33,815 nt of DNA, taken from positions 1 to 33,815 of the forward strand of contig JALVIT010000088.1 of the NCBI GenBank assembly GCA_027028545.1. The letters are read 5' to 3'. The number at the start of each line of letters is the position of its first letter. Position 1 is the stretch's first letter. A program made the position numbers and the translations under genes. This document shows, piece after piece, positions 8,043-16,968 of the stretch. The notes under the pieces were generated by a model, which was not told where the DNA came from, searched no databases, and saw nothing but the letters and a program-made list of their open reading frames with translations. This DNA comes from Desulfurococcales archaeon (GTDB taxonomy: Archaea; Thermoproteota; Thermoprotei_A; Sulfolobales; Desulfurococcaceae).

Positions 8043-9140
8043 ATGTATGATGATCATAATATTCGGTTGATAATAATGATTAAAACGCGTTTCATTACAT
8101 ATTTAATAGCGATACTGGTTATAACTAGTTTACCCTACCCATTAACCTATGGTGCAGGGGTATTAGAACACGGAAATAATGAATATAGTTTCTGGAAGGT
8201 AACTATCTTAGCAAACAAAATCATTATTATGAAGCTCATACTCGATAAATATTTCACGAAATACCATAATCTACTAGTATTCGATGAGAATATATCCACT
8301 CTTAGATTCTCAGAATATTTGCGTGAATTATATAGAGAGAATACGTATATTATATCTAAATTTGTTGGGGATTTAGAGGGGGTAGGATATTCATCAATAA
8401 TAAATAATACAAGTATGTCGAGGGAGTTAAACGAACTAAATATTAAACTAGTAGCAATAGTCAAATATAGCAATGGAGTAGTAATACATGTATATAACGA
8501 CTCTCATATACCGCGTAACGTGGAAGACGGTGAGAGGATAAAGGCAGTTATCAACAGATACATACAGCTCGGTGAAAACGATAATATAATACTTAAAATA
8601 CTTCCAATAAATAGCAGCTACTCCGGAGAAAAACTAGTAACACATGATAAATTCACATATTTCACAAAAATAGGTTGCTTCATGGATGCAGATATTCTAG
8701 GATTACGTGGGCTACTGTTTAACACACAGATAATGCAGCATAATAAAAACATATCAAAGAAGTATGTATTAGAAGAGGTTAGAAGGAAGATAACGGACAC
8801 AGAACCATTTATTGTGGTATTTATAGAAAATGTTGAGGAATGGAGTTTTAAGCCAACAATAAAATACATCAATACTACAAAGGAGAACATAGAGAATACA
8901 CGTAGGGAAAACGATACATCTATAACACAAATAAATAGAGATAATATAACATATGACGCCCGAAAAGATATGGCTAAGGATTCGGATAGTGATTCCAAGC
9001 ATAAGGAAGTAACGAATCAAAGCGTTGTTAGAAGTAATGAATCCGTTTCATGGGATCTATTCCTTTTACCAACAACTATTGCCCTGTCAATACTATTAGT
9101 AGCATTAACCATACTATATGTCAGGAAAAATCCCCTTTAA
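8043..9140 (+). CDS. Secreted or membrane-anchored hypothetical protein
   Basis: Signal-peptide-like N-terminus (probable start MIKTRFITYLIAILVITSLPYPLTYGAG), NxS/T-rich body, C-terminal TM helix LFLLPTTIALSILLVALTILYVRKNPL. Confidence 0.65.
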   Translation: MYDDHNIRLIIMIKTRFITYLIAILVITSLPYPLTYGAGVLEHGNNEYSFWKVTILANKIIIMKLILDKYFTKYHNLLVFDENISTLRFSEYLRELYRENTYIISKFVGDLEGVGYSSIINNTSMSRELNELNIKLVAIVKYSNGVVIHVYNDSHIPRNVEDGERIKAVINRYIQLGENDNIILKILPINSSYSGEKLVTHDKFTYFTKIGCFMDADILGLRGLLFNTQIMQHNKNISKKYVLEEVRRKITDTEPFIVVFIENVEEWSFKPTIKYINTTKENIENTRRENDTSITQINRDNITYDARKDMAKDSDSDSKHKEVTNQSVVRSNESVSWDLFLLPTTIALSILLVALTILYVRKNPL

Positions 9141-9661
9141 CCAGTAGGATGCATTATCTTCTCTATTAAGTGAGCTATAACGACACGCGGTATTCTAGCA
9201 TAATCTTTATTCCTTGAACGATACTCCTTCACAATCTCCTCTCCATTCCTAGTTGGATAATCATCACTATACTCGCTAAATATTTCTAAAAGCTTATCGT
9301 CTAGGATTATACCTATTAATGGATTAACTGGTATACGCCACTTAACACCACTATGCTTTATCTCTAGGAGTTTTTCAAGATATTTATCCTCATCATCCAC
9401 ATCCTCCAGTTCGGCCATATAATATGGTGTTAGATAATGTGCTACTATAGCAGCCTTAAGATTAGTCTTCAATCTAATATAGATCTCGGATATCTCGCTA
9501 TGATCGAGTAATACGGCATGGGATCCCTCATCCACAATATATCCTTTAGATTCCAAATACTCGATGAATCTATCAAGATCCTTAACATTTTTTGCTATGA
9601 GCTTCATAGACATCAACCAACCATATAAACAACTAAAACAGTTTATAATCTTAATCCACAA
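9137..9661 (-). CDS. Hypothetical protein
   Basis: 174 aa ORF. Likely start at MKLIAKNVKDLDRFIEYLESKGY. Confidence 0.55.
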   Translation of the reverse strand: MWIKIINCFSCLYGWLMSMKLIAKNVKDLDRFIEYLESKGYIVDEGSHAVLLDHSEISEIYIRLKTNLKAAIVAHYLTPYYMAELEDVDDEDKYLEKLLEIKHSGVKWRIPVNPLIGIILDDKLLEIFSEYSDDYPTRNGEEIVKEYRSRNKDYARIPRVVIAHLIEKIMHPTG

Positions 9662-9673
9662 TTCAGAGAGGGG

Positions 9674-11290
9674 ATGTGGATGTATAGGGTATTATATGAT
9701 GAAGTCTTCCGAAAGGAGACGATTACAGGTGGATCTAATGAAGATAGGGTTGTTCGTAGGTTAATCAGTATTTTTAGGGAGTTTGTTGATGATGTTGATG
9801 TAGTTGAAACACCAGTAGATACATGGATCGAGGATGAATGCTGGATAATATATGGTGATAAAGAGACTAGATGCCACGCTATGCCCTATATACTATCCGG
9901 GGAGATCGAGGCTGAGATAGCATATGCGGAATACTATGGTAATAGGATAGCATCATCTAAACCTGTTAGGGATACGATAGTATTTATACCGTTCCCAGAG
10001 GACCCCGATGATATAAAATTTGTTGTGCTAAAACTATACGAACACGGAGTCAAAGCAGTAATATTCTACGACCAACTACCAGGTAGATACCGTAGGATGG
10101 TGCTCATAGGTGATGAAGACTATAGTTGCTCACATGGATCACCATCACCAATACCAGCGGTATCAGTTAGGAAAGAGGACTATCTAAGGATCGTGAAGGA
10201 TAATCCACATAGAGCTAGACTAATAGTAAAGACGAGGATCATACATGGAGCAACCGGTAAGACGGTTATAGGGTGGATAAATGGTAGGGATAATAGGGAG
10301 ATACATATAACAGCACACCACGACCACTGGTTTACGGGTTTTAGCGATAACTTGATCGGTGTTGAAGCCCTAATACAACTAGGCAAAAGAATTAAGGAGA
10401 AACGAGAATTCAAAGAAACCATACTACTAATATCATATACAGCTGAGGAATCCGGAGCACCAAACTATACAAGCTGGTACTGGACATGGGGTAGTAGATA
10501 CTATTTAGAGCTTAGAGATAAATCCAATACTTTGGAGAACATATTATTCGATATAAATATTGATGCAATATACTCAACACCCTTTTACATAAATACAAAC
10601 CCGTCTATGATACATTGCATAGAAGAGCTTAAGGATAAACTCCCAATAAGATATAGGGGATACGACCATACAGATTTCGATAGCTTCATGTATACTAGAA
10701 GGGGTATACCAGCATTGACAATAAACAATCTACTAGAGATCAAACACATTTATCATACAAATCTAGATGATGGAGGAGAGGTAGAGCGGGAGACTATAGA
10801 TAAAGCAATTGACACAACATATATAATCCTAAAATGCTTAGTCGAGAAGCCTCCGAGATATAGAAACATCATAGAGTATCTAAAGAACAACGATATACCG
10901 GCTTCATCAAACTATAGAAACCTCATAGGGAGGCTGGAAAACCTAGATAAACTGGTAGAGGATGAAAACATGAGGATAAGGATAGCAACCAAAACACTAA
11001 CAACCGTATCATACATACCGGGTATAGATGGATTATTCGAATCAGACCTGGTAGGGGATATAAAGCTGATATATAGGATAATGAAGAATATCGAAAAATA
11101 TATTGGGAGGAGGATAAGGGCTAAAGCCATTGACCGTGAACAGATACTAGATGTATCACCGACTAAATATAATATTGGAGAGTTAGATATAGCGTTGAGC
11201 CATATGATTAATGGGAGGATAAATAATTATCAGAAACAACTCGATCATGAAATAAGGCAAATAATCTTAAAGAAATACTTTAAACCCTAA
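9674..11290 (+). CDS. M28 family zinc peptidase with PA-like insert, apparently cytosolic
   Basis: ITAHHDHWFTGFSDNLIGVEALIQL, LLISYTAEESGAPN, FDINIDAIYS, RRGIPALTINNL...IYHTNLDD. No signal peptide. Confidence 0.82.
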   Translation: MWMYRVLYDEVFRKETITGGSNEDRVVRRLISIFREFVDDVDVVETPVDTWIEDECWIIYGDKETRCHAMPYILSGEIEAEIAYAEYYGNRIASSKPVRDTIVFIPFPEDPDDIKFVVLKLYEHGVKAVIFYDQLPGRYRRMVLIGDEDYSCSHGSPSPIPAVSVRKEDYLRIVKDNPHRARLIVKTRIIHGATGKTVIGWINGRDNREIHITAHHDHWFTGFSDNLIGVEALIQLGKRIKEKREFKETILLISYTAEESGAPNYTSWYWTWGSRYYLELRDKSNTLENILFDINIDAIYSTPFYINTNPSMIHCIEELKDKLPIRYRGYDHTDFDSFMYTRRGIPALTINNLLEIKHIYHTNLDDGGEVERETIDKAIDTTYIILKCLVEKPPRYRNIIEYLKNNDIPASSNYRNLIGRLENLDKLVEDENMRIRIATKTLTTVSYIPGIDGLFESDLVGDIKLIYRIMKNIEKYIGRRIRAKAIDREQILDVSPTKYNIGELDIALSHMINGRINNYQKQLDHEIRQIILKKYFKP

Positions 11291-11344
11291 ACAATATTAA
11301 AAACAATTAAAACCATAACCACCATCAAGTATCTACCCCTCACG

Positions 11345-12802
11345 GTGTATGAAATGCCCACGATAACACCGGATAAGTTTAGAATGGATAAATACGTTGA
11401 TTTCCCCAAATGGTATCATAGTATATTAAAATATGCAGAAATAGTTGACATAAGATACCCGATTAAGGGTATGAATGTATGGATGCCCTATGGATTAAAG
11501 GCTTTAAGGAATATACAGAGGATAATGATCCAGTTGCTCGAAGAAACAGGGCATGAGGAAGCATATTTTCCAACAATGATCCCCGAATCGGTGTTTTCAC
11601 GGGAAAAGGATTTCCTAGAGGGGTTTGGCGGTGAAACATTTGTCGTTGAGGGGACTATGAGTAAAAAGTTTAGTGAGAAACTCCTTGTTAGACCGACGAG
11701 TGAGACGGTTATGTATTATATGTGGAATCTATGGATTAAGGGTAGAAGTGATCTACCGTTAAAAATGTATCAAATCGTGAATGTTTTCAGATATGAGACC
11801 AAGATGACCCATCCAATACTACGTGTTAGGGAGATCATGTCCTTCATCGAAGCCCATACAGCCCATGCAACACCCGGCGAGGCTGAGAAGCAGATCGAGG
11901 AGGCTATCGGTATATATAAGAGGTTCTTCGACTCCCTCCTAATACCATACTATATAGTTAAAACACCTCCATGGGACACCTTCGCGGGTGCAGAGTATAA
12001 CTATGACTTCATAACAGCCATGCCTGATGGTAAGGGTTTAGAGCTAGGATCAGTGATTAATCTCGGACAGAAATTCGCTAAGGCATTCGATATAAAATTC
12101 ATGGATACGGATGGAGAGGTCAAATATGTGTATCAGACATGCTACGGTATTAGTGAGAGAACACTTGGAGCGGTAATAGCTATACATGGCGATGAGAAGG
12201 GGTTATTCTTCCCGCCAAATATAGCACCCATACAGGTGGTGATAGTCCCGATCGCTAGGAGGGGGGAGGAGGATATAATAAGATACTCGCGTAAAATAGC
12301 CGGTCTATTAAAGGAGAATGGTATAAGGGTATATGTTGACGACGATCCAGAACATACACCGGGATGGAAATACTACTTCTGGGAGATGAAGGGTGTCCCT
12401 ACAAGGCTAGAGATCGGTAGGAGGGAGCTCGAAAACCGGACAGTAACTATAGCTAGGAGGGACGGCAAACCCAAGAAAACTGTGAGGTTGGATGAGCTGA
12501 TAAAGGAGCTATATAATACGTGGAGCGAGATCGAGAAGGTATTGTATGAGAGGGCTTTGAAGCATCTAGAGAAGATGACGATCATAACCGATAAACCGGA
12601 GGAAGCTAGAGGGAGGAAGGCATTGATAATAACACCATGGGATGGATCACAGGAATGTGCAGAACAATTGGAAATAGATACTGGTAAAGGGGTTCTCGGA
12701 GAGATTAGGGAGTCGCCGATAAAACTACCACCCCTAACGGGTAAGAACACGTGTAATGGTAGACAACCGGATAGATACGCATTATTAGGCGTAACATATT
12801 AA
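11345..12802 (+). CDS. proS: Prolyl-tRNA synthetase (archaeal/eukaryal type)
   Basis: FPKWYHSILKYAEIVDIRYPIKGMNVWMPYGLKALRNIQ, LLVRPTSETVMYYMW, RVREIMSFIEAHTAHAT, GKNTCNGRQPDRYALLGVTY. Confidence 0.97.
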   Translation: MYEMPTITPDKFRMDKYVDFPKWYHSILKYAEIVDIRYPIKGMNVWMPYGLKALRNIQRIMIQLLEETGHEEAYFPTMIPESVFSREKDFLEGFGGETFVVEGTMSKKFSEKLLVRPTSETVMYYMWNLWIKGRSDLPLKMYQIVNVFRYETKMTHPILRVREIMSFIEAHTAHATPGEAEKQIEEAIGIYKRFFDSLLIPYYIVKTPPWDTFAGAEYNYDFITAMPDGKGLELGSVINLGQKFAKAFDIKFMDTDGEVKYVYQTCYGISERTLGAVIAIHGDEKGLFFPPNIAPIQVVIVPIARRGEEDIIRYSRKIAGLLKENGIRVYVDDDPEHTPGWKYYFWEMKGVPTRLEIGRRELENRTVTIARRDGKPKKTVRLDELIKELYNTWSEIEKVLYERALKHLEKMTIITDKPEEARGRKALIITPWDGSQECAEQLEIDTGKGVLGEIRESPIKLPPLTGKNTCNGRQPDRYALLGVTY

Positions 12803-12863
12803 AACGATATAACATAAAGTTTAAGAATAATCTAAAGAATTAACCATAACCGGTGATTAAGGA

Positions 12864-13109
12864 ATGAGCGACTATATAAAGCAGCTAAAAATGCTCTTAT
12901 TAGCAAAGCTAAAGGGATTTAAACTAATGGATAAGAGTCCAAGCGTCTTCGCCATCATAAAGGAGAACAAGATTAAAGCGATCGTTAAGGATCAGGGAGA
13001 ATTCGTAATAGTAAATATAGCTGGTAAAGACTATAAATATGATAAATGGTATACGAAGCCAGAGCATCTAGCAAATGTTCTAGTAAACTATCTACAGCAG
13101 AGCAGCTAA
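12864..13109 (+). CDS. Small hypothetical protein (81 aa)
   Basis: Short ORF downstream of proS, same strand. Confidence 0.5.
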   Translation: MSDYIKQLKMLLLAKLKGFKLMDKSPSVFAIIKENKIKAIVKDQGEFVIVNIAGKDYKYDKWYTKPEHLANVLVNYLQQSS

Positions 13110-13154
13110 GATCTACACGGTAGCCTAGAAGATATAGTATAATGTTTTTAAAAG

Positions 13155-13832
13155 CTAATGAATGATCTCTGCATCCTCAATACTATAAATGTATTCATAG
13201 GGGGCTTTTTTAACGATCTTACCCCTTAAAGCTATACGGCATCTATATAGAGGCATATAGGATACAAACGTTTCAGCCTCCCCGCCCTCAAAGGCTGGGT
13301 TAAAACCATACCTCCTAGACAATCTAATGATCTCGACAGCATCCTCCTCCGTGATAACCCTACCGAGATATCTCGGTGGGAGGCCATATGTCGATATCGA
13401 TAACAGTACTATTTCAAAACCTTCTCTAACAAGACTTAACAAGTACTTCTCCTGATCAATCCTCCATAACGGATTATAACCCTTCAAGCCAACCTCTTCG
13501 AGTATCATGGAGAACCTAATCCTTTGGAAATCGCTTAGAAGGGCTCCAGTGAATACAGCTTCTACACCATACTTGTCCCTAGCATCGATCAATAACTCCC
13601 TCAAAACACTTAGCTCCTCCCCCTCATTCCTAACCGGTTTGAGGTGTATAGGGATACCTAGACAATAGGATTGCATCCTTAAGAGTTTTTCAAGGGGTCT
13701 ATGATATAGGAGGGAATAGTCATATGTTGGCATGATCGATAGTAGAACCCTTACATCAAAGCCTTGAAGCATAGCCCAGTATAGTGAGAAACTACTATCC
13801 TTACCACCGGTAAATAATACACCAGCCTTCAA
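13155..13832 (-). CDS. dph6: PP-loop ATPase of the diphthine-ammonia ligase (Dph6) family
   Basis: MKAGVLFTGGKDSSFSLYWA PP-loop, VFTGALLSDFQRIRFSMILEEVGLKGYNPLWR, FNPAFEGGEAETFV. Confidence 0.87.
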   Translation of the reverse strand: MKAGVLFTGGKDSSFSLYWAMLQGFDVRVLLSIMPTYDYSLLYHRPLEKLLRMQSYCLGIPIHLKPVRNEGEELSVLRELLIDARDKYGVEAVFTGALLSDFQRIRFSMILEEVGLKGYNPLWRIDQEKYLLSLVREGFEIVLLSISTYGLPPRYLGRVITEEDAVEIIRLSRRYGFNPAFEGGEAETFVSYMPLYRCRIALRGKIVKKAPYEYIYSIEDAEIIH

Positions 13833-14518
13833 CCTAGATACACCATTAGAGCTATGACTGCTAAATAGATGAATACTATAGAGTTATAGGTCAAATACCT
13901 ATCCAATATAACATTATACGCTTTATCCCTAAACCCCCTATACGGAAAAATCCTAATCACCGGATAGTTAAATATAAACGCCAGAATTGTTGAAAATAAT
14001 GCATTAAACCATGTATTTAACCCCATCATGTGAAGAATTATACTCATAGTATAGATAGATGAATATATTTGATAAAGCCCCCCATCCTCAAACCAGTTTG
14101 AATTAATAATATAGATCATGAAGAGGCCGAATATCAGGGTTATTAGAGAATATACATCTCCAAATACAAATATATTAGACATACCCATTAAGCCCATTAC
14201 TAAGACGACATATAATATAATATTATATATTCCCCAAATGGTATACTCCCTACTACACCCACATAACACAAGGATTAATGGAAATAGTAGCAATCCCACT
14301 ATAGGGTTGAAGCCCGTAATGGATAAGGGGGAGAACAATAGGATTAAGGAAGATAAGAGGAGCAGTAACATCTTTCCTCTAATACTACGGAGTAAATCAA
14401 TACCCCCAATAATTCTATAGTAGATTATAGCCACTAGTAGGGTGTATAGTAAACCTGGATAGATAAAATAGTTAAATAGTAAAACTGCAAAATATATTGG
14501 TATCCCGCTTAGAAACAT
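13829..14518 (-). CDS. Membrane protein, candidate degenerate NuoH/MbhM-like subunit
   Basis: Start taken at MFLSGIPIYF. Multi-TM. YFIYPGLLYTLLVAIIYYRIIGGIDLLRSIRGKM resembles the PGLLF...(RK..AR) N-terminus of NuoH-like subunits without its conserved charged motif. Confidence 0.5.
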   Translation of the reverse strand: MFLSGIPIYFAVLLFNYFIYPGLLYTLLVAIIYYRIIGGIDLLRSIRGKMLLLLLSSLILLFSPLSITGFNPIVGLLLFPLILVLCGCSREYTIWGIYNIILYVVLVMGLMGMSNIFVFGDVYSLITLIFGLFMIYIINSNWFEDGGLYQIYSSIYTMSIILHMMGLNTWFNALFSTILAFIFNYPVIRIFPYRGFRDKAYNVILDRYLTYNSIVFIYLAVIALMVYLG

Positions 14519-14784
14519 ATTATCACCGTGGAGATGATTATCAATAATATCAGAACCCATATAAACCAATTAACAAATTTGTCGGTTAAAAATATCCTCT
14601 CCTCAACAAGATCATATAATCTTATAACACGATCGAGAATACGTGAACCCATTATATCATATATATCGCTTAAATCTCTCCTAAGGGAGGGATGTCCTAG
14701 TAGAATATATATTATATAGATTAGCGAAGCCATGAGGTATGCTATAAGTAATAGACTATATACATCGATCATCCTATCACCCAA
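14509..14784 (-). CDS. Small membrane protein, candidate MbhI / NuoL C-terminus-like
   Basis: TM - amphipathic helix (DIYDIMGSRILDRVIRLYDLVEERIFLTDKFVNW) - TM, as in NuoL-like C-terminal segments. Confidence 0.5.
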   Translation of the reverse strand: MGDRMIDVYSLLLIAYLMASLIYIIYILLGHPSLRRDLSDIYDIMGSRILDRVIRLYDLVEERIFLTDKFVNWFIWVLILLIIISTVIICF

Positions 14785-16036
14785 ACACTATGTTCTTATA
14801 CCTACCTTGCTCAAGCAGTATTAATGCAGATGTATGGAATAGATAATATGTTGCCAACAGGGTTACTAGTGAAACAATAATGAAAAATATGGCATCACGA
14901 CTAAGCATTACATGGCTATACTTATGGATCAATGCTACATGGTAAAAGATTATAGGGATTGAGAGGAGTATTGCAAAGATCGGATTAGTGATATACAACG
15001 ACACGATCAGATATGCTAACGGGATAAATCCCAATAATGGGAAAACACCATATCTAGACAGAACAATTATTTCCTCATCTAATAGCCTACTACTATGGAT
15101 AATACCATGTATATATATCGCGGCTAAGAACAACTGTATAGTTAGAGAAGCATTAACCGGTAAAACCATAAACCCGGATAATAGGAGGAAATACTCTATA
15201 GGTAATAAACCATCACCTGCACCCCTATTCTTAAACAAATATAACATATAGCCATATAGATTCACCAATCCAATAATATACATGGCATAACCCATAACAT
15301 GATAAAGTTCGCTGTTACCAAATGTAAACAGTATTCTAAGTATAGGTATGAGCAACGTATTAGCTACCAATATATTCTCTATACCATATCCATGAACCCC
15401 CCTCATAGTAAAGGGGGTGAATCCTAGGAGTAGGAAGAATATTGAAAACAATGCTAGAGCTACAAGGGATAAACCAATATTGTATAAAGTAGCCGATAAA
15501 ATACCGGCTCTATATAGATAGTTTATATATCCTAGGTTGAAGTGTCCTAGAAACATAATGCTAATCGTAAACATGATCAATAATAAGCTTTCAACAATAA
15601 GGAATCCGCGACGATCCATATCTATAATTCTAGATAAGTAAACTATAGTAGTGAGTAGGATGAGAAATATTGCAATGGATAAAAGATCTATAAGAGAACA
15701 CATAATAATCGAAAAAAGAGCGAATAATAAGAGGTATATGTTAAGCCTCCGCTTAACACTATTGATAAGATAGATCAATGATATAAAGAATATATTTATC
15801 GCGGAGAGGGGATCATAAACTAGTATCAGAGGCTGTGAAAAATCCTTAAAGAGAGGCATACTCGACAAGAATACGGTATAGATCAACTGCAGATACGAGA
15901 TATAGACCATTTGGGTAAGTGATATGATAAATACTATCGAGGAGAATATTAGATCGATTAAATATTTTTTATAAAAGTATCTAACTACGATATGTATTAT
16001 GACTATAAGGGGTATAAGTAATAAGTAATAATACAT
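14777..16036 (-). CDS. Polytopic membrane protein, candidate degenerate MrpD/MbhH/NuoN-like antiporter subunit
   Basis: Start taken at MYYYLLLIPLI. ILVYDPLSAINIFFISLIYLI and FFLLLGFTPFTMRGVHGYGIENILVANTLLIPILRILF resemble the D.LS and G..P.H.WL.DAH...P regions of the proton_antipo_M family. Confidence 0.55.
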   Translation of the reverse strand: MYYYLLLIPLIVIIHIVVRYFYKKYLIDLIFSSIVFIISLTQMVYISYLQLIYTVFLSSMPLFKDFSQPLILVYDPLSAINIFFISLIYLINSVKRRLNIYLLLFALFSIIMCSLIDLLSIAIFLILLTTIVYLSRIIDMDRRGFLIVESLLLIMFTISIMFLGHFNLGYINYLYRAGILSATLYNIGLSLVALALFSIFFLLLGFTPFTMRGVHGYGIENILVANTLLIPILRILFTFGNSELYHVMGYAMYIIGLVNLYGYMLYLFKNRGAGDGLLPIEYFLLLSGFMVLPVNASLTIQLFLAAIYIHGIIHSSRLLDEEIIVLSRYGVFPLLGFIPLAYLIVSLYITNPIFAILLSIPIIFYHVALIHKYSHVMLSRDAIFFIIVSLVTLLATYYLFHTSALILLEQGRYKNIVFG

Positions 16037-16044
16037 AGCTCCCT

Positions 16045-16278
16045 CTACCCCCTCCTCAAAAGGGTAATGAGTATAGAAAGATACCATATAAACGATAAAT
16101 AATCAAACCATATAACACTATGATTATACAGCTCAAATACAATAACACCTAAAAGTGCAGGAATAACTATTAAGATCTTATAGTCCCTACTCGAAAATAA
16201 CCCCCTATATAATATATAGATTATAATGATCAGGGTGATCATTATAATGATTAATTCGATCAATCCCTCCGCCCCCAT
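16045..16278 (-). CDS. Small membrane protein, candidate MrpC/NuoK-like
   Basis: 77 aa, three predicted TM helices, coupled to its neighbours. Confidence 0.4.
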   Translation of the reverse strand: MGAEGLIELIIIMITLIIIIYILYRGLFSSRDYKILIVIPALLGVIVFELYNHSVIWFDYLSFIWYLSILITLLRRG

Positions 16279-16712
16279 AGATCAAGTATTATTGCAGTAA
16301 TATCCGCTCCTAGTAGGGCTAGTATGAGATAATATAATTCACTTCCGAAACCATATTTTTTACTATAGAGTATAGACAAGTTTGTGATCGTCGGTATCAA
16401 CCCATTGGTATAGATCAGTATTAGTATTAGTGTTAGCGAAGTTACTAGAACCATAATCTTTGAAATCCTTCTACCAGTTAATATGGCTAGAATACCTACT
16501 ATAATTATCAATTCATTGAGGCGTATGTTAATAAGTAGATTAACCCTCGGGAAAGCGGTTTGTAGCAGGCTTGTATTTTTGGATATATATTCAAGTTGTC
16601 TATCAGCTGTTTCACCAGTTACGAAATAATCTTGATTACCTATAGCGATATACGTGATCATTATAGCTAGTAATCCCATGACCACTATAAATAGTATCTT
16701 AACCCCCTTCAC
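16260..16712 (-). CDS. Membrane protein, candidate MrpB/MbhE-like
   Basis: NLLINIRLNELIIIVGILAIL resembles the NxVTxIxxxxRxxDTxxExxVL signature of MrpB/MbhE-type subunits in degenerate form. Confidence 0.4.
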   Translation of the reverse strand: MKGVKILFIVVMGLLAIMITYIAIGNQDYFVTGETADRQLEYISKNTSLLQTAFPRVNLLINIRLNELIIIVGILAILTGRRISKIMVLVTSLTLILILIYTNGLIPTITNLSILYSKKYGFGSELYYLILALLGADITAIILDLWGRRD

Positions 16713-16881
16713 TATGCTTCACCAACGCTATATAGGTTATGGTGTAGAGGATTGCTGATAGATACATACCTATTAGGATGAACAATATGATCGGTGAAAT
16801 ATATAGCAGTTTAATTCTAACCCTCCTACTAATACCATTAGAAGTTAAAATTACCGATAGGATTAGAGCCTCAAAAAACAC
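16699..16881 (-). CDS. Small membrane protein, candidate MbhD/DUF4040-like; 5' end uncertain
   Basis: 60 aa from the GTG. The same frame stays open upstream (AVINVLIDLLI-V...) to about 16915 without a standard start codon. Confidence 0.4.
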   Translation of the reverse strand: MFFEALILSVILTSNGISRRVRIKLLYISPIILFILIGMYLSAILYTITYIALVKHSEGG

Positions 16882-16968
16882 GATTAATAGGTCTATAAGA
16901 ACATTAATAACCGCTCACCCCCTCCATATATATTCCAAGTATCCAACTAAATATATTGGGGAAATATA

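Noticed and set aside
8618-9020. Minus-strand ORFs 8618-8998 and 8769-9020
   Set aside because: Overlapping antisense frames, low-complexity hydrophobic composition, opposite a better-supported plus-strand ORF with signal peptide and TM anchor.
12373-12750. 125-aa minus-strand ORF within proS
   Set aside because: Antisense shadow ORF of a confidently identified gene.
13829-16915. Reading the membrane cluster as a working Mrp antiporter or hydrogenase
   Set aside because: The key charged residues and all catalytic/peripheral subunits are not visible, so only a degenerate or repurposed module is proposed.
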